Positions 53,062 to 62,470 of a stretch of DNA of 64,000 nt are shown piece after piece; positions within the stretch are counted from its first letter, which is position 1; every line of letters begins with the position of its first letter. The notes beneath the pieces are model-generated. The model had not been told where the DNA came from and made no database searches. It saw only the letters and a program-made list of their open reading frames with translations. The position numbers and the translations under genes were made by a program. The DNA is taken from assembly GCA_900314525.1 (NCBI GenBank), contig OMVN01000002.1:62001-126000 (forward strand), read 5' to 3'. The stretch comes from an uncultured Eubacteriales bacterium (GTDB lineage: Bacteria; Bacillota; Clostridia; Lachnospirales; Lachnospiraceae).

Positions 53062-53406
53062 TTGATAAAGATAGTTGAACAGTCTATGCTCTATGATTTT
53101 TATGGAGAATTATTAAACGAGCATCAGAAAGAAATATATGAAGATGTTGTATTTAATGATATGTCGCCAAGTGAAATAGCCAGAGAAGAGGGAATTTCAA
53201 GACAGGGTGTACATGATCTAATTAAGAGATGTGATAAGATACTTAAGGATTATGAAGAAAAACTGCATCTGGTCAGAAAATTTACGGATACAAGAAATGA
53301 TGTTAATCAGATAAAGACTCTGATAAGCGAATTTAGAAATACTAATGATTTAGAAATTGTAAATAAGATAGAGAAGACAACAGATAAGATTTTAAGTGAT
53401 ATTTAA
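53062..53406 (+). CDS. ylxM: YlxM/UPF0122 family SRP-associated protein
   Basis: A 114-aa protein with a sigma-70 region 4-like helix-turn-helix at about residues 15-60 (EDVVFNDMSPSEIAREEGIS). It always lies upstream of ffh in Firmicutes and is reported to modulate SRP activity rather than transcription. The start is TTG, supported by AAAAGG eight bases upstream; an in-frame ATG eight codons later is an alternative. The gene directly after is ffh. Confidence 0.92.
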   Translation: MIKIVEQSMLYDFYGELLNEHQKEIYEDVVFNDMSPSEIAREEGISRQGVHDLIKRCDKILKDYEEKLHLVRKFTDTRNDVNQIKTLISEFRNTNDLEIVNKIEKTTDKILSDI

Positions 53407-53430
53407 ATCTTTGTTATGGAGGATATTTAC

Positions 53431-54783
53431 ATGGCATTTGAAAGTTTGTCAGATAAACTTCAAAATATATTTAAGGGCCTCAGAGGCAAGGGAAAATTAA
53501 CTGAAGCAGATGTAAAAGCTGCGTTAAAGGAAGTTAAGATGGCTCTGTTAGAGGCAGATGTTAACTTTAAAGTTGTAAAAAACTTTGTTAAATCTGTAGA
53601 AGAGCGTGCCGTTGGAACCGAGGTAATGAACAGTCTTACTCCTGGTCAGATGGTTATCAAGATTGTTAATGAAGAGATGACATCATTAATGGGAAGTGAG
53701 ACAAAGGAGATAATTTTAAGACCTTCCAATGAAATTACAGTTATAATGATGACTGGTCTTCAAGGTGCAGGTAAGACAACGACTACTGCTAAAATAGCAG
53801 GAAAGCTCAAGGAAAAGGGAAGAAAACCTCTTTTAGTTGGTTGTGATATTTACAGACCAGCAGCCATTGAACAGCTTAAGGTTAATGGTGAAAGGGTTGG
53901 AGTTCCTGTATTTCAGATGGGAACAACACATAAACCTGTAGATATTGTTAAGGCTGCAATGGAACATGCCCAGAAGAACAATTTTAATGTTGTAATCATT
54001 GATACAGCAGGACGTCTTCATATAGATGAAGATATGATGAATGAGCTGATAGAGATAAAGGACAACATTGAGATAGATAATATATTATTAGTTGTAGATG
54101 CAATGACAGGTCAGGATGCGGTAAACGTATCAAAGTCATTCGATGAGAAAATAGGCATTGATGGTGTTGTTTTAACAAAGATGGATGGTGACACCAGAGG
54201 TGGTGCTGCTCTTTCAATAAAGGCGGTTACCGGAAAGCCTATTTTATATGTAGGTATGGGTGAAAAACTTCAGGATTTAGAGCAGTTCTATCCTGACAGA
54301 ATGGCATCTAGAATCCTTGGAATGGGAGATGTACTTACATTAATTGAGAAAGCTGAACAGGTTGTCGATGAACAGAAAGCAAAAGAGTTAGAGAAGAAGA
54401 TAAGAAAAGCTGAATTTGGATTTGACGACTATTTAGAACAGATGGAACAAATCAAAAAGATGGGAAGTCTGGAAGATATAATTGGAATGATTCCTGGAAT
54501 GGGAGATCAGTTAAAAGGCGCACAGATGCCTGATGAGAAACAGATAGGCAGGGTTGAGGCAATCATTAAATCAATGACACCAGAAGAAAGAAGAAAGCCT
54601 TCAATACTAAATGTTTCAAGAAAAAACAGAATTGCAAAGGGAGCTGGTGTTCCAATTGCAGAAGTAAACAGGCTTGTAAAGCAGCATGAACAGAGTAGAA
54701 AGATGATGAAACAGCTGTCTGGAATGATGGGCGGTAAAGGAATGATGGGTGGTAAAAAGGGTAGGTTTAAACTTCCTTTTTAA
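53431..54783 (+). CDS. ffh: signal recognition particle protein Ffh
   Basis: SRP54 homologue that binds SRP RNA and signal sequences. The 450-aa protein has an N domain (about 1-90), a G domain with [19 protein letters not shown] (G1), [27 protein letters not shown] and [10 protein letters not shown], and a Met-rich M domain from about 300. The M domain includes [14 protein letters not shown] and a Gly/Met-rich tail. The 15-base longer frame contains the GGAGG ribosome site, so the shorter start is used. It partners with FtsY in this window. No SRP RNA gene was recognised nearby. Confidence 0.97.
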   Translation: MAFESLSDKLQNIFKGLRGKGKLTEADVKAALKEVKMALLEADVNFKVVKNFVKSVEERAVGTEVMNSLTPGQMVIKIVNEEMTSLMGSETKEIILRPSNEITVIMMTGLQGAGKTTTTAKIAGKLKEKGRKPLLVGCDIYRPAAIEQLKVNGERVGVPVFQMGTTHKPVDIVKAAMEHAQKNNFNVVIIDTAGRLHIDEDMMNELIEIKDNIEIDNILLVVDAMTGQDAVNVSKSFDEKIGIDGVVLTKMDGDTRGGAALSIKAVTGKPILYVGMGEKLQDLEQFYPDRMASRILGMGDVLTLIEKAEQVVDEQKAKELEKKIRKAEFGFDDYLEQMEQIKKMGSLEDIIGMIPGMGDQLKGAQMPDEKQIGRVEAIIKSMTPEERRKPSILNVSRKNRIAKGAGVPIAEVNRLVKQHEQSRKMMKQLSGMMGGKGMMGGKKGRFKLPF

Positions 54784-54820
54784 CATATATACAAAACAAT
54801 ACCTTAAGGAGGTGAAAAAA

Positions 54821-55066
54821 ATGGCAGTAAAGATCAGATTAAGAAGAATGGGACAGAAGAAGGCTCCTTTCTATAGAGTAGTAGTTTCAGATTCAAGATC
54901 ACCAAGAGATGGTAAGTTTATAGCTGAAATCGGAACTTACAATCCAACTGTAGAACCAAGTGAAGTTAAAATCGATGCTGAAGAAGCAAAGAAATGGTTA
55001 AACAATGGTGCACAGCCAACAGAGACAGTAGCTAAGTTATTAAAACAGGCTGGAATCGAAAAATAA
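54821..55066 (+). CDS. rpsP: 30S ribosomal protein S16
   Basis: An 81-aa protein starting [20 protein letters not shown], the S16 signature, and containing [19 protein letters not shown]. The ATG has AAGGAGGTG seven bases upstream; a longer frame overlapping ffh lacks any ribosome site and homology. It is part of the conserved ffh-rpsP-khpA-rimM-trmD order. Confidence 0.98.
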   Translation: MAVKIRLRRMGQKKAPFYRVVVSDSRSPRDGKFIAEIGTYNPTVEPSEVKIDAEEAKKWLNNGAQPTETVAKLLKQAGIEK

Positions 55067-55088
55067 TAGCTAGTGGGAGGTATTATAA

Positions 55089-55319
55089 GTGAAAGAATTA
55101 GTAGAAATACTTGCAAAGGCACTAGTTGATTCTCCGGACGAAGTTGTAGTTACTGAAAGGGAAGATGCCAAGGGCATCATAATTGAACTGAAAGTTGCAC
55201 CAGATGATATGGGTAAAGTCATTGGCAAACAGGGAAGAATTGCAAAATCAATTCGTTCTGTTGTCAAGGCAGCAGCTTTTAAAGAGAATAAAAAAGTTAT
55301 TGTTGATATTATTCAATAA
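55089..55319 (+). CDS. khpA: KH domain RNA-binding protein KhpA
   Basis: A 76-aa single type II KH domain. The GxxG loop is GKVIGKQGRIAKSIRSVVKA at about residues 41-60. KhpA partners with KhpB in Gram-positives to bind small RNAs and influence cell division. The GTG start is preceded by GGGAGG. It lies between rpsP and rimM, the standard place, and is followed by a terminator-like hairpin. Confidence 0.95.
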   Translation: MKELVEILAKALVDSPDEVVVTEREDAKGIIIELKVAPDDMGKVIGKQGRIAKSIRSVVKAAAFKENKKVIVDIIQ

Positions 55320-55331
55320 TGAAAAATAATG

Positions 55332-55363
55332 AACTACTTCAAATTTATTTGGAGTAGTTTTTT
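55332..55363 (+). terminator. intra-operon terminator between khpA and rimM
   Basis: AACTACTTCAAAT (55332-55344) pairs with ATTTGGAGTAGTT (55347-55359) with one G-U and a tight loop, followed by TTTT. It would reduce expression of rimM-trmD relative to rpsP. No new promoter is evident before rimM. Confidence 0.6.
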
Positions 55364-55379
55364 GTAAAGTGAGGAATAT

Positions 55380-55931
55380 ATGCAATTTAAAGAAGATATG
55401 TTAAGAGTTGGTGTTATTACACAGACTCATGGATTAAAGGGAGAGGTAAAGATTTTCCCAACAACAGATGATGTAAAAAGATTTGATTATATAGACAGAG
55501 TTTTTTTAAAGAGCGTCAGCAAAGGAATAATTAAAAACGAAAATAACGAACTTATTGAATTACATGTTACAGGTGCAAAATATTTCAAACAGTATGTAAT
55601 ACTTAAGTTTGATGGAATAAATGATATAAATGATGTTATGAAATATAAGGGGATGGAGATCTATGTTGCAAGAGAAGATGCTATTCCATTAGAAGAAGGA
55701 GAATACTACATTTCTGATTTAATAGGATTAAGGGTAACAGATGAAGAAGAGAATGAAATAGGTACATTAAAGGATGTAATGCAGACAGGTGCCAATGATG
55801 TATATGTAGTAGATGGAAATGAAAGTTATGACAACAAAGAGATTCTTATACCTTGTATTAAAGAATGTATTAAGAACGTTGATCTTGAAAATAAAACAAT
55901 AACAGTTCACTTATTAAAGGGACTTGTATAA
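55380..55931 (+). CDS. rimM: 16S rRNA processing protein RimM
   Basis: 30S maturation factor that binds S19 and helps process 16S rRNA. The 183-aa protein has an N-terminal RimM domain (VGVITQTHGLKGEVKIFPTT, residues 11-30) and a C-terminal PRC-barrel (EGEYYISDLIGLRVTD and LIPCIKECIKNVD). GAGGAAT before the ATG is a modest Shine-Dalgarno sequence. It lies between khpA and trmD in the standard order. Confidence 0.96.
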   Translation: MQFKEDMLRVGVITQTHGLKGEVKIFPTTDDVKRFDYIDRVFLKSVSKGIIKNENNELIELHVTGAKYFKQYVILKFDGINDINDVMKYKGMEIYVAREDAIPLEEGEYYISDLIGLRVTDEEENEIGTLKDVMQTGANDVYVVDGNESYDNKEILIPCIKECIKNVDLENKTITVHLLKGLV

Positions 55932-55943
55932 CAGGAGAGAAAA

Positions 55944-56663
55944 ATGAGATTTCATGTACTGACTTTGTTTCCAGAGATGATAGATTCCGGACTCAATACA
56001 AGCATAACAGGAAGAGCAATAAAAAATGGATTAATTGAACTTGATTCAGTAAATATCAGAGATTATACAAAAGAAAAACATGGCAAAGTGGATGATTATC
56101 CGTATGGCGGCGGTGCTGGAATGGTTATGCAGGCAGAACCTGTGTATTTGTCATATAAGGCAGTTGAGGATAAAATTATAAAAGAGGGAAGAAAGAAACC
56201 AAGAGTGATTTATACAACTCCTCAGGGAAGAGTATTTAATCAGGAAATAGCAAGAGAACTTTCAGAGGAAGAGGATTTAGTTTTTCTCTGTGGTCACTAT
56301 GAAGGAATAGATGAGAGAGCATTAGAACTTGTTGTAACTGATAACATTTCAATTGGTGACTATGTACTAACAGGTGGAGAACTGCCAGCAATGGTAATGA
56401 TAGATGCAATTTCAAGACTTGTAAAGGGTGTACTTAATAATGATGATTCTGCAAAATATGAGTCGTTTACTGATAACCTTTTAGAATATCCACAATATAC
56501 AAGACCTGAGCAGTATATGGGAAAATCTGTTCCAAAAGTACTGTTATCAGGTGATCATAAAAAAGTTGACAAGTGGAGATATGAGGAATCTTTAAAGAGA
56601 ACAAAACAGAGAAGACCAGATCTTTTAGAGGAAAAAAATGAAGATAGCACAGTTACAGAGTAA
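55944..56663 (+). CDS. trmD: tRNA (guanine(37)-N(1))-methyltransferase
   Basis: SPOUT-class methyltransferase modifying G37 of tRNAs reading CNN codons, which prevents frameshifting. The 239-aa protein has the characteristic trefoil-knot motifs DDYPYGGGAGMVMQAEP, CGHYEGIDER and SIGDYVLTGGELPAMVMIDA (about residues 132-151). The stop lies 26 bases inside the following nitrilase gene, so the two are translationally linked. An AGGAGAG Shine-Dalgarno sequence lies upstream. Confidence 0.97.
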   Translation: MRFHVLTLFPEMIDSGLNTSITGRAIKNGLIELDSVNIRDYTKEKHGKVDDYPYGGGAGMVMQAEPVYLSYKAVEDKIIKEGRKKPRVIYTTPQGRVFNQEIARELSEEEDLVFLCGHYEGIDERALELVVTDNISIGDYVLTGGELPAMVMIDAISRLVKGVLNNDDSAKYESFTDNLLEYPQYTRPEQYMGKSVPKVLLSGDHKKVDKWRYEESLKRTKQRRPDLLEEKNEDSTVTE

Positions 56664-57441
56664 GGTCTGTATAGATAAGAAAGATACATTAGAACAAATA
56701 AGTGGAATGATAAATTCTGTAGACATAGATACAGATATAATCATGCTTCCAGAAATGTTTTGCTGCCCATACGATACAGCACTTTTTGAAAAATATGCAG
56801 AATCTGATGGTGGAAATACGTATCAGTTATTATCTGAAATTGCAAATAAGGAAAACAAATATATTGTTGCCGGGTCAATGCCAGAGTCAGATGATGGACA
56901 TTTATACAATACGTCTTATGTATTTGACAGAAATGGTAATTGTATAGGAAAGCACAGAAAGGTTCATCTATTCGATATTGATGTGAAAAATGGCCAGTAT
57001 TTTAAGGAGTCAGATACACTTTCATCTGGAAATCAGATAACTGTATTTGATACGGAATTCTGTAAGTGCGGACTGTGCATATGTTATGATTTCAGATTTC
57101 CAGAGATGGGAAGAATTATGGCTTTAAATGGAGCAAAGGTAATATTTGTACCCGCCGCATTTAATATGACAACAGGGCCTGCTCATTGGGAAATAATGTT
57201 TCGTTCACAGGCGCTAAACAATCAGGTTTATGCTGTCGGTACTGCACCAGCAAGAGATATGTCTGCATCATATCATTCATATGGACATAGTATTATTACG
57301 GATCCCTGGGGAAGTGTAATTTCGCAGATAGATGAGAAACAGGGGATTAAAATTACAGAAATAGATCTTGAAAAAGTGGAACAGGTAAGAGAGCAGCTTC
57401 CACTTTTAAAACATAGAAGAGAAGAAATCTATAGAAAATAA
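56638..57441 (+). CDS. carbon-nitrogen hydrolase (nitrilase superfamily, Nit2/omega-amidase-like)
   Basis: Cytosolic amidase of the nitrilase superfamily, 267 aa. The catalytic triad is visible: Glu in MLPEMFCCPYDT (near residue 39), Lys in GKHRKVHLFDI (near 108) and Cys in CGLCICYDFRFPEM (near 145). The DFRFPE context and length resemble omega-amidase or Nit2-type proteins that hydrolyse alpha-ketoglutaramate, or deaminated glutathione repair enzymes. The substrate is inferred. The ATG overlaps the end of trmD by 26 bases, with GAGGAAAA directly upstream. It closes the ffh operon. Confidence 0.88.
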   Translation: MKIAQLQSKVCIDKKDTLEQISGMINSVDIDTDIIMLPEMFCCPYDTALFEKYAESDGGNTYQLLSEIANKENKYIVAGSMPESDDGHLYNTSYVFDRNGNCIGKHRKVHLFDIDVKNGQYFKESDTLSSGNQITVFDTEFCKCGLCICYDFRFPEMGRIMALNGAKVIFVPAAFNMTTGPAHWEIMFRSQALNNQVYAVGTAPARDMSASYHSYGHSIITDPWGSVISQIDEKQGIKITEIDLEKVEQVREQLPLLKHRREEIYRK

Positions 57442-57443
57442 AA

Positions 57444-57490
57444 AAAATCATCCCAATAAGAACTAAGTGTGTCTTAAGGGATGATTTTTA
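57444..57490. terminator. bidirectional terminator between the nitrilase and DUF1292 genes
   Basis: A-rich arm plus ATCATCCC pairs with GGGATGAT plus T-rich arm across a 23-base loop. The convergent DUF1292 gene ends at 57493. Confidence 0.8.
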
Positions 57491-57492
57491 TT

Positions 57493-57807
57493 TTATTCCT
57501 CTTCGTCGTCTACAAGTTCGTCAAATTCGCTAGAATCAAGCCACTCATCAAAGGCATCATAAACTGCTTCGTACTCTTCGTCGTCCATTATATTATCAAG
57601 TGAAGGCTCGCCATCTTCTGTCTCCACATATCTGTATAAGAAAACCTCACCGTCTTCTGCAAAACTGCCGGTTGTTGGAAGGAGTGCAATGTAATCAGTA
57701 TCTCCAACAGGGAAGATTGTGAGAATCTCACATTCTACTTTTTCTCCTCCATCTAATTCAAGTGTAACACAGATATCGTCATCAAGTTCTTCGTCTTTTT
57801 TACCCAT
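57493..57807 (-). CDS. DUF1292 (YrzB-like) acidic protein
   Basis: A 104-aa strongly acidic protein with the DUF1292 pattern: ICVTLELDGGEKVECEILTI then DYIALLPTTG, followed by a Glu/Asp-rich C-terminal half (DNIMDDEEYEAVYDAFDEW). Members are abundant in Firmicutes. Bacillus YrzB lies with yrrK and yrzL, and no function is known. It is convergent with the nitrilase gene. AAGGAT lies upstream of its ATG on the reverse strand. Confidence 0.85.
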   Translation of the reverse strand: MGKKDEELDDDICVTLELDGGEKVECEILTIFPVGDTDYIALLPTTGSFAEDGEVFLYRYVETEDGEPSLDNIMDDEEYEAVYDAFDEWLDSSEFDELVDDEEE

Positions 57808-57955
57808 ATCAAAAATCCTTTCTTTTTTCTTGAGATTTATATACCACTACTTTAGCAAATAGGTTAATAAAAAGCAACTAAAATACTTTAAAATATAAGG
57901 TATATGATGTAAAATAGTTAAAGTTTATATAATATATCTCCTGGGAGGCAGTCAG

Positions 57956-58942
57956 TTGAGTGTAAAAGAAGAAGTATTAAAGTTACTAAAAGAAAATAAG
58001 GATAGTTACATTTCTGGAATGCAGATTGCTGGTAAACTAAATATCAGCAGAACAGCTGTATGGAAGGCAGTTAAGTCATTAAATGATGAGGGATACAGAA
58101 TAACTGGAATTAATAAATTAGGATATAAATTAGATACAGGAAATGATATTATATCTGTGGATGGGATTAATGAATTTTTAAGAGAAGATGTCAGATCTAA
58201 GGTTTGCATTGAGGCATATAAGACAATCACTTCTACGAATACAGAATTAAAGAAAAGAGCAGCAGATGAAAAAGAATGGCTCATACTAGTGGCAGAAGAA
58301 CAGACTCTTGGAAGAGGTAGAATGAACAGAAAATTTTACTCTCCAAAGGGAACAGGAATATATATAAGTTTTTTACTCAGACCTGAATTTCCTGCAAACG
58401 AAGCTTTGATGATAACAACTATGTGTGCTGTTGCGGTCGCAGAGACAATAGATGATTTGTTAGATGCCAAAACCCAGATAAAATGGGTAAATGATATTTT
58501 TTACAGAGGAAAAAAAGTTTGTGGAATTCTTACAGAAGCCTCCATAAATGTGGAAAATTTAAAACTTGATTATGCAATTCCTGGCATAGGTATAAATGTT
58601 AAGGCTCCTGAGGGTGGATTTCCAGATGAAATAAAAGAAATCGCAGGTGCACTTGTAGATAATGACAGTACGCTATATGGTGATGAACTTAGAAATAGAA
58701 TTTGTGCTAGATTAATTGAAAAAATATATGATTACTATAATGATTTTAAAAATAAATCTTTTATGACAGTATATAAGGAAAAATCTATGCTTATAGGACA
58801 GACAGTCTATATCGTATCGGATGATACAAAGGAACCACTGAAAGTTTTAGATGTATCAGATAATGCTGAATTAATAGTTGAACATAAAGATGGAAGAATT
58901 GAAAAATTGTCATCTGGAGAAGTTTCAGTAAGACCATTGTAG
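57956..58942 (+). CDS. birA: bifunctional biotin-[acetyl-CoA-carboxylase] ligase / biotin repressor
   Basis: Attaches biotin to carrier proteins via biotinyl-AMP and, with its N-terminal helix-turn-helix, may repress biotin genes. The 328-aa protein has a wHTH at residues about 5-60 (ISGMQIAGKLNISRTAVWKA), a catalytic domain with EEQTLGRGRMNRKFYSPKGT (GRGRxxR) and WVNDIFYRGKKVCGILTE, and a C-terminal SH3-like domain. The TTG start is backed by GGGAGG seven bases upstream. Its likely substrate includes the biotin carrier at 22902-23267. Confidence 0.96.
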   Translation: MSVKEEVLKLLKENKDSYISGMQIAGKLNISRTAVWKAVKSLNDEGYRITGINKLGYKLDTGNDIISVDGINEFLREDVRSKVCIEAYKTITSTNTELKKRAADEKEWLILVAEEQTLGRGRMNRKFYSPKGTGIYISFLLRPEFPANEALMITTMCAVAVAETIDDLLDAKTQIKWVNDIFYRGKKVCGILTEASINVENLKLDYAIPGIGINVKAPEGGFPDEIKEIAGALVDNDSTLYGDELRNRICARLIEKIYDYYNDFKNKSFMTVYKEKSMLIGQTVYIVSDDTKEPLKVLDVSDNAELIVEHKDGRIEKLSSGEVSVRPL

Positions 58943-59008
58943 GAAAATGTGGCGAATAATAGCATTTAATAATTACGAATTCGAGTCAGAATTGAAATGG
59001 AGAATAAA

Positions 59009-60625
59009 ATGAAGAATAATAATAAGACAATGATGCAACTATTTGAGTGGTATCTGCCAGATGACAGAAATCACTGGAACAGGGTAAATAATCTCGCGAA
59101 GGATCTTAGTGAAGCAGGAATAACATGTGTGTGGCTCCCACCAGCATATAAGGGAGCAAGCGGTGTTCATGATGTTGGATATGCTGTCTATGATTTGTAT
59201 GATTTGGGTGAGTTTAATCAGAAAAACACTGTTGCAACAAAATATGGAACAAAAGACGAATATTTAAGTGCTATTAAAGAACTTCAGAACAATGATATAG
59301 AAGTACTTGCTGATGTAGTTTTAGGACACAGAATGGGTGCAGATGAAAAGGAAAGAATATTTGCTTATGGTCATGATGAGAATGATAGAAATTTAGAGAT
59401 TGCAGGCAAAAAAAAGATAACTGTATGGACGAAGTTTACGTTCCCTGGAAGAAATGGAAAGTATTCAGATTTTAAATGGGACTGGACGAATTTTCATGGA
59501 ACTGATTATGACGCAAAAAGCCAGGAAAACGGAATATATAGATTTATTGGAAAAGAATGGGATTCAGATGTAGATGGTGAGTTTGGAAACTATGATTATT
59601 TAATGGGTGTCGATCTGGATATGAGTGATGAAGAAGTAGTAAATGAACTTGATTACTGGGGCAGATGGTATCTGGATTTTACGGGTGTAGATGGATTCAG
59701 AATAGATGCCGTAAAGCACATTGATTTTAATTTTTTCAGAAACTGGCTAACAAAACTTCGTAAAGATACAGGAAAAGAACTGTTTGCAGTTGGTGAGTAC
59801 TGGAATGCAGAGCTATCAATTCTTGAAAGATATATAGAAAAGACAGAGGAAGCACTTTCACTTTTTGATGTACCGCTGCATTTTAATATGTTTCATGCTT
59901 CTAGAAGTAATGGATTTTATGATATGAGATATCTGCTTAAAAACACTCTCTTAAGTTATAAAAAAGAGTTATCTGTTACATTTGTAGATAATCATGATAC
60001 TCAGCCTGGACAGGCTTTAGAATCCTTTGTACTAGAATGGTTTAAACCTCATGCATATTCTGTAATACTTCTTAGAAATGAAGGATTTCCATGCGTCTTC
60101 TATGGCGATTATTATGGGATTGAACATGATAATATTGCACCAGTAAAAGAGTTAAAGACACTTTTGAAACTCAGACAAAATTATGCATATGGTACAATGC
60201 ACGACTATTTCGACAATGAAAAAATAGTTGGATGGACTTTAGAGGGAATAGATAGTATTGTGAACTCGGGTCTGGCTGTTTTAATGACAGTGGAAAAAGG
60301 CGGAGAGAAGAAAATGTACGTGGGAAAACACTTTGCAGGAAAGTATTTTAAAGACGCGCTGTTCAATGTAAAAGATAAAATATTAATTGATGAAGAAGGA
60401 TTTGGCATTTTCAAAGTAAATGATGGTTCTGTTTCTGTATACAGACTTATGTATGGACAGACTACAGGTGATAGAAACAATGAAGAATTCAGAGATCCTA
60501 TGGAAGTTTCAGCCTATGCTGAAATTAATGATGGGGTACAGCCTGAAACACACATGAATAGCAATTATAAACATCTGTTTGAGGGTGTTGACAGTGAATT
60601 ATCGGGAGATAAAAATGAAGAATAG
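59009..60625 (+). CDS. cytoplasmic alpha-amylase (GH13)
   Basis: GH13 alpha-amylase, 538 aa with no signal peptide, so it acts in the cytosol on imported maltodextrin or glycogen. The catalytic residues are visible: Asp in GVDGFRIDAVKHI (near 225), Glu in FAVGEYWNAE (near 258) and Asp in FVDNHDTQPGQAL (near 327). MQLFEWYLPDD at the start is typical of GH13 subfamily 5. An ATG four codons upstream is possible, but GGAG at 59000 places this one. It overlaps the next gene's start by 11 bases. MalEFG at 12.7-16.3 kb is a plausible supplier. Confidence 0.93.
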   Translation: MKNNNKTMMQLFEWYLPDDRNHWNRVNNLAKDLSEAGITCVWLPPAYKGASGVHDVGYAVYDLYDLGEFNQKNTVATKYGTKDEYLSAIKELQNNDIEVLADVVLGHRMGADEKERIFAYGHDENDRNLEIAGKKKITVWTKFTFPGRNGKYSDFKWDWTNFHGTDYDAKSQENGIYRFIGKEWDSDVDGEFGNYDYLMGVDLDMSDEEVVNELDYWGRWYLDFTGVDGFRIDAVKHIDFNFFRNWLTKLRKDTGKELFAVGEYWNAELSILERYIEKTEEALSLFDVPLHFNMFHASRSNGFYDMRYLLKNTLLSYKKELSVTFVDNHDTQPGQALESFVLEWFKPHAYSVILLRNEGFPCVFYGDYYGIEHDNIAPVKELKTLLKLRQNYAYGTMHDYFDNEKIVGWTLEGIDSIVNSGLAVLMTVEKGGEKKMYVGKHFAGKYFKDALFNVKDKILIDEEGFGIFKVNDGSVSVYRLMYGQTTGDRNNEEFRDPMEVSAYAEINDGVQPETHMNSNYKHLFEGVDSELSGDKNEE

Positions 60626-62423
60626 TATTACAGACAGAATTGATAGATTAAGGGATTTGATGAAAAAAGAGAGAATAGATGTTTATTACATACCATCAGA
60701 TGATTTTCATGGATCAGAATTTGTAAGTGATTATTTTAAAGAGAGAGAATATATATCAGGTTTTACAGGTTCTGCAGGTACAGTAATTGTGTCAATGGAT
60801 GAGGCAGTGCTTTATACTGATGGAAGATATTTTCTGCAGGCCGAAAAGGAACTTGAAGGCAGTGGAATTAAGTTATACAGAGATGGTAACAAAAACGTTC
60901 CAAAGGTAAATCAATATTTATGCGAGATTTTAGACGATGGTATGACTCTGGCTTTTGATGGACGATGTATGACGACAAATAAAGTTTTTCAGATGAAATC
61001 ATATTTCTTAAGAAATAACAAAAATATTATTATTAACGGAAGTGTAGATTTGCCGGGAATTATGTGGGAGGACAGACCAGAACTTCCAGATGAAAAGGGA
61101 TTTGTACTTAAAGAGGAATATGCAGGAGAATCATTAAAAAGTAAGATTTTAAAGATAAGAGAATTTATGTATTCAAAAAGTGCAGATATATTTATTCTTA
61201 CTTCGTTAGATGATATTGCATGGACACTTAATATAAGGGGAGGAGATGTAAAATGTTCTCCGCTTGTATTATCATATCTGATTGTCAGTATGGATGATAT
61301 CTGTTTTTATTGTGGAAGTGGAAAGAAAGAAGACAGAAAACTTGCTGGAATTTATGATTATCTGGTCGATAATGGAATTTGTGTAAAGGGCTATTTTGAC
61401 ATATATGAAGATCTGAAAGGTTTTGAAAAGGAAGTTATACTTGCTGATTTATCAAAAGTAAATTACAAAATTTATTCTATGATAGAGAGATTACAAATAA
61501 ATGATGTGTATAATCCTACTACAATTTTAAAGGCAGTTAAGAATGATACTGAAATAAAAAACATGAGAGATGCCCATATAAAGGATGCCGTTGCATACAT
61601 AAAATTTTTATACTGGTTTAAAAACAGGTCATTAAATCAGAAAATTACTGAACTTGATCTTTGTGAAAATATGTTGGAAAACAGAAGCAGTATGGATGGA
61701 TTTATTTCGGAGAGTTTTGAACCAATTGTCGCATATGGAAAACATGGGGCAATAGTTCATTACTCACCGGATGAAAATACAAATGCAGAAATCGAGAACA
61801 AATCATTTGTTTTAATAGATACAGGTGCTCACTATATTGAGGGAACTACAGATATAACAAGAACAATTTCCTGTGGTGAATTAACCGAAGAGGAGAAAAG
61901 AAATTATACACTTGTCTTAAAGGGAAATTTAGCACTCGGAAATGCAGTGTTTATGGAAGGTGCGACAGGAGCGAGCCTTGATATGCTTGCCAGAAAACCT
62001 CTTTGGGATAATTATATGGATTACAATCATGGTACAGGACATGGGGTTGGGTATTTGCTGAATGTTCATGAGGGACCAAATGCTATTAGATATAAGGTTT
62101 CAAGTGTAATAAATACTCCAGCTTTTAAGGAAGGTATGATTACGTCTAATGAACCGGGTCTTTATCTAACAGACAAATATGGAATAAGAACTGAAAATAT
62201 GATTTTGTGTGTTAACAAAGCAGAAAACGAATTTGGTAAATTTCTTGGATTTGAAACACTAACACTTGTTCCGTTTGAAACGGAGGCAATAGTGTTGAAT
62301 ATGCTAAATGAAGAGGAGAGAGAACTAATTAATTCCTATCATGAGAGAATATACACTACACTACACAAATACTTTGATGGCAATGAACTTAAGTTTTTAG
62401 AATCTATAACAAAACGAATATAA
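60615..62423 (+). CDS. aminopeptidase P family protein (M24B)
   Basis: Xaa-Pro aminopeptidase-type metallopeptidase, 602 aa, of the three-domain long form. Two creatinase-like N-terminal domains (about 1-140 and 150-310) precede the M24 pita-bread domain (about 315-540). DTGAHYIEGTTDITRT holds the first metal Asp residues, NHGTGHGVGYLLNVHEGPN the His, and MITSNEPGLYLTDKYGIRTEN the Glu ligands. The ATG has GGGAG six bases upstream and overlaps the end of the amylase gene, which implies translational coupling, unusual for a peptidase. A terminator follows. Confidence 0.93.
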   Translation: MKNSITDRIDRLRDLMKKERIDVYYIPSDDFHGSEFVSDYFKEREYISGFTGSAGTVIVSMDEAVLYTDGRYFLQAEKELEGSGIKLYRDGNKNVPKVNQYLCEILDDGMTLAFDGRCMTTNKVFQMKSYFLRNNKNIIINGSVDLPGIMWEDRPELPDEKGFVLKEEYAGESLKSKILKIREFMYSKSADIFILTSLDDIAWTLNIRGGDVKCSPLVLSYLIVSMDDICFYCGSGKKEDRKLAGIYDYLVDNGICVKGYFDIYEDLKGFEKEVILADLSKVNYKIYSMIERLQINDVYNPTTILKAVKNDTEIKNMRDAHIKDAVAYIKFLYWFKNRSLNQKITELDLCENMLENRSSMDGFISESFEPIVAYGKHGAIVHYSPDENTNAEIENKSFVLIDTGAHYIEGTTDITRTISCGELTEEEKRNYTLVLKGNLALGNAVFMEGATGASLDMLARKPLWDNYMDYNHGTGHGVGYLLNVHEGPNAIRYKVSSVINTPAFKEGMITSNEPGLYLTDKYGIRTENMILCVNKAENEFGKFLGFETLTLVPFETEAIVLNMLNEEERELINSYHERIYTTLHKYFDGNELKFLESITKRI

Positions 62424-62470
62424 AAAAATATCCATAGGATTCCATTTAGGAATTCCTGTGGATATTTTTT
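62424..62470. terminator. bidirectional terminator between aminopeptidase P and reverse small genes
   Basis: A-run plus TATCCAT-AGGA pairs with TCCT-GTGGATA plus T-run. The stop codon of the reverse 87-aa gene lies within the loop region. Confidence 0.75.
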
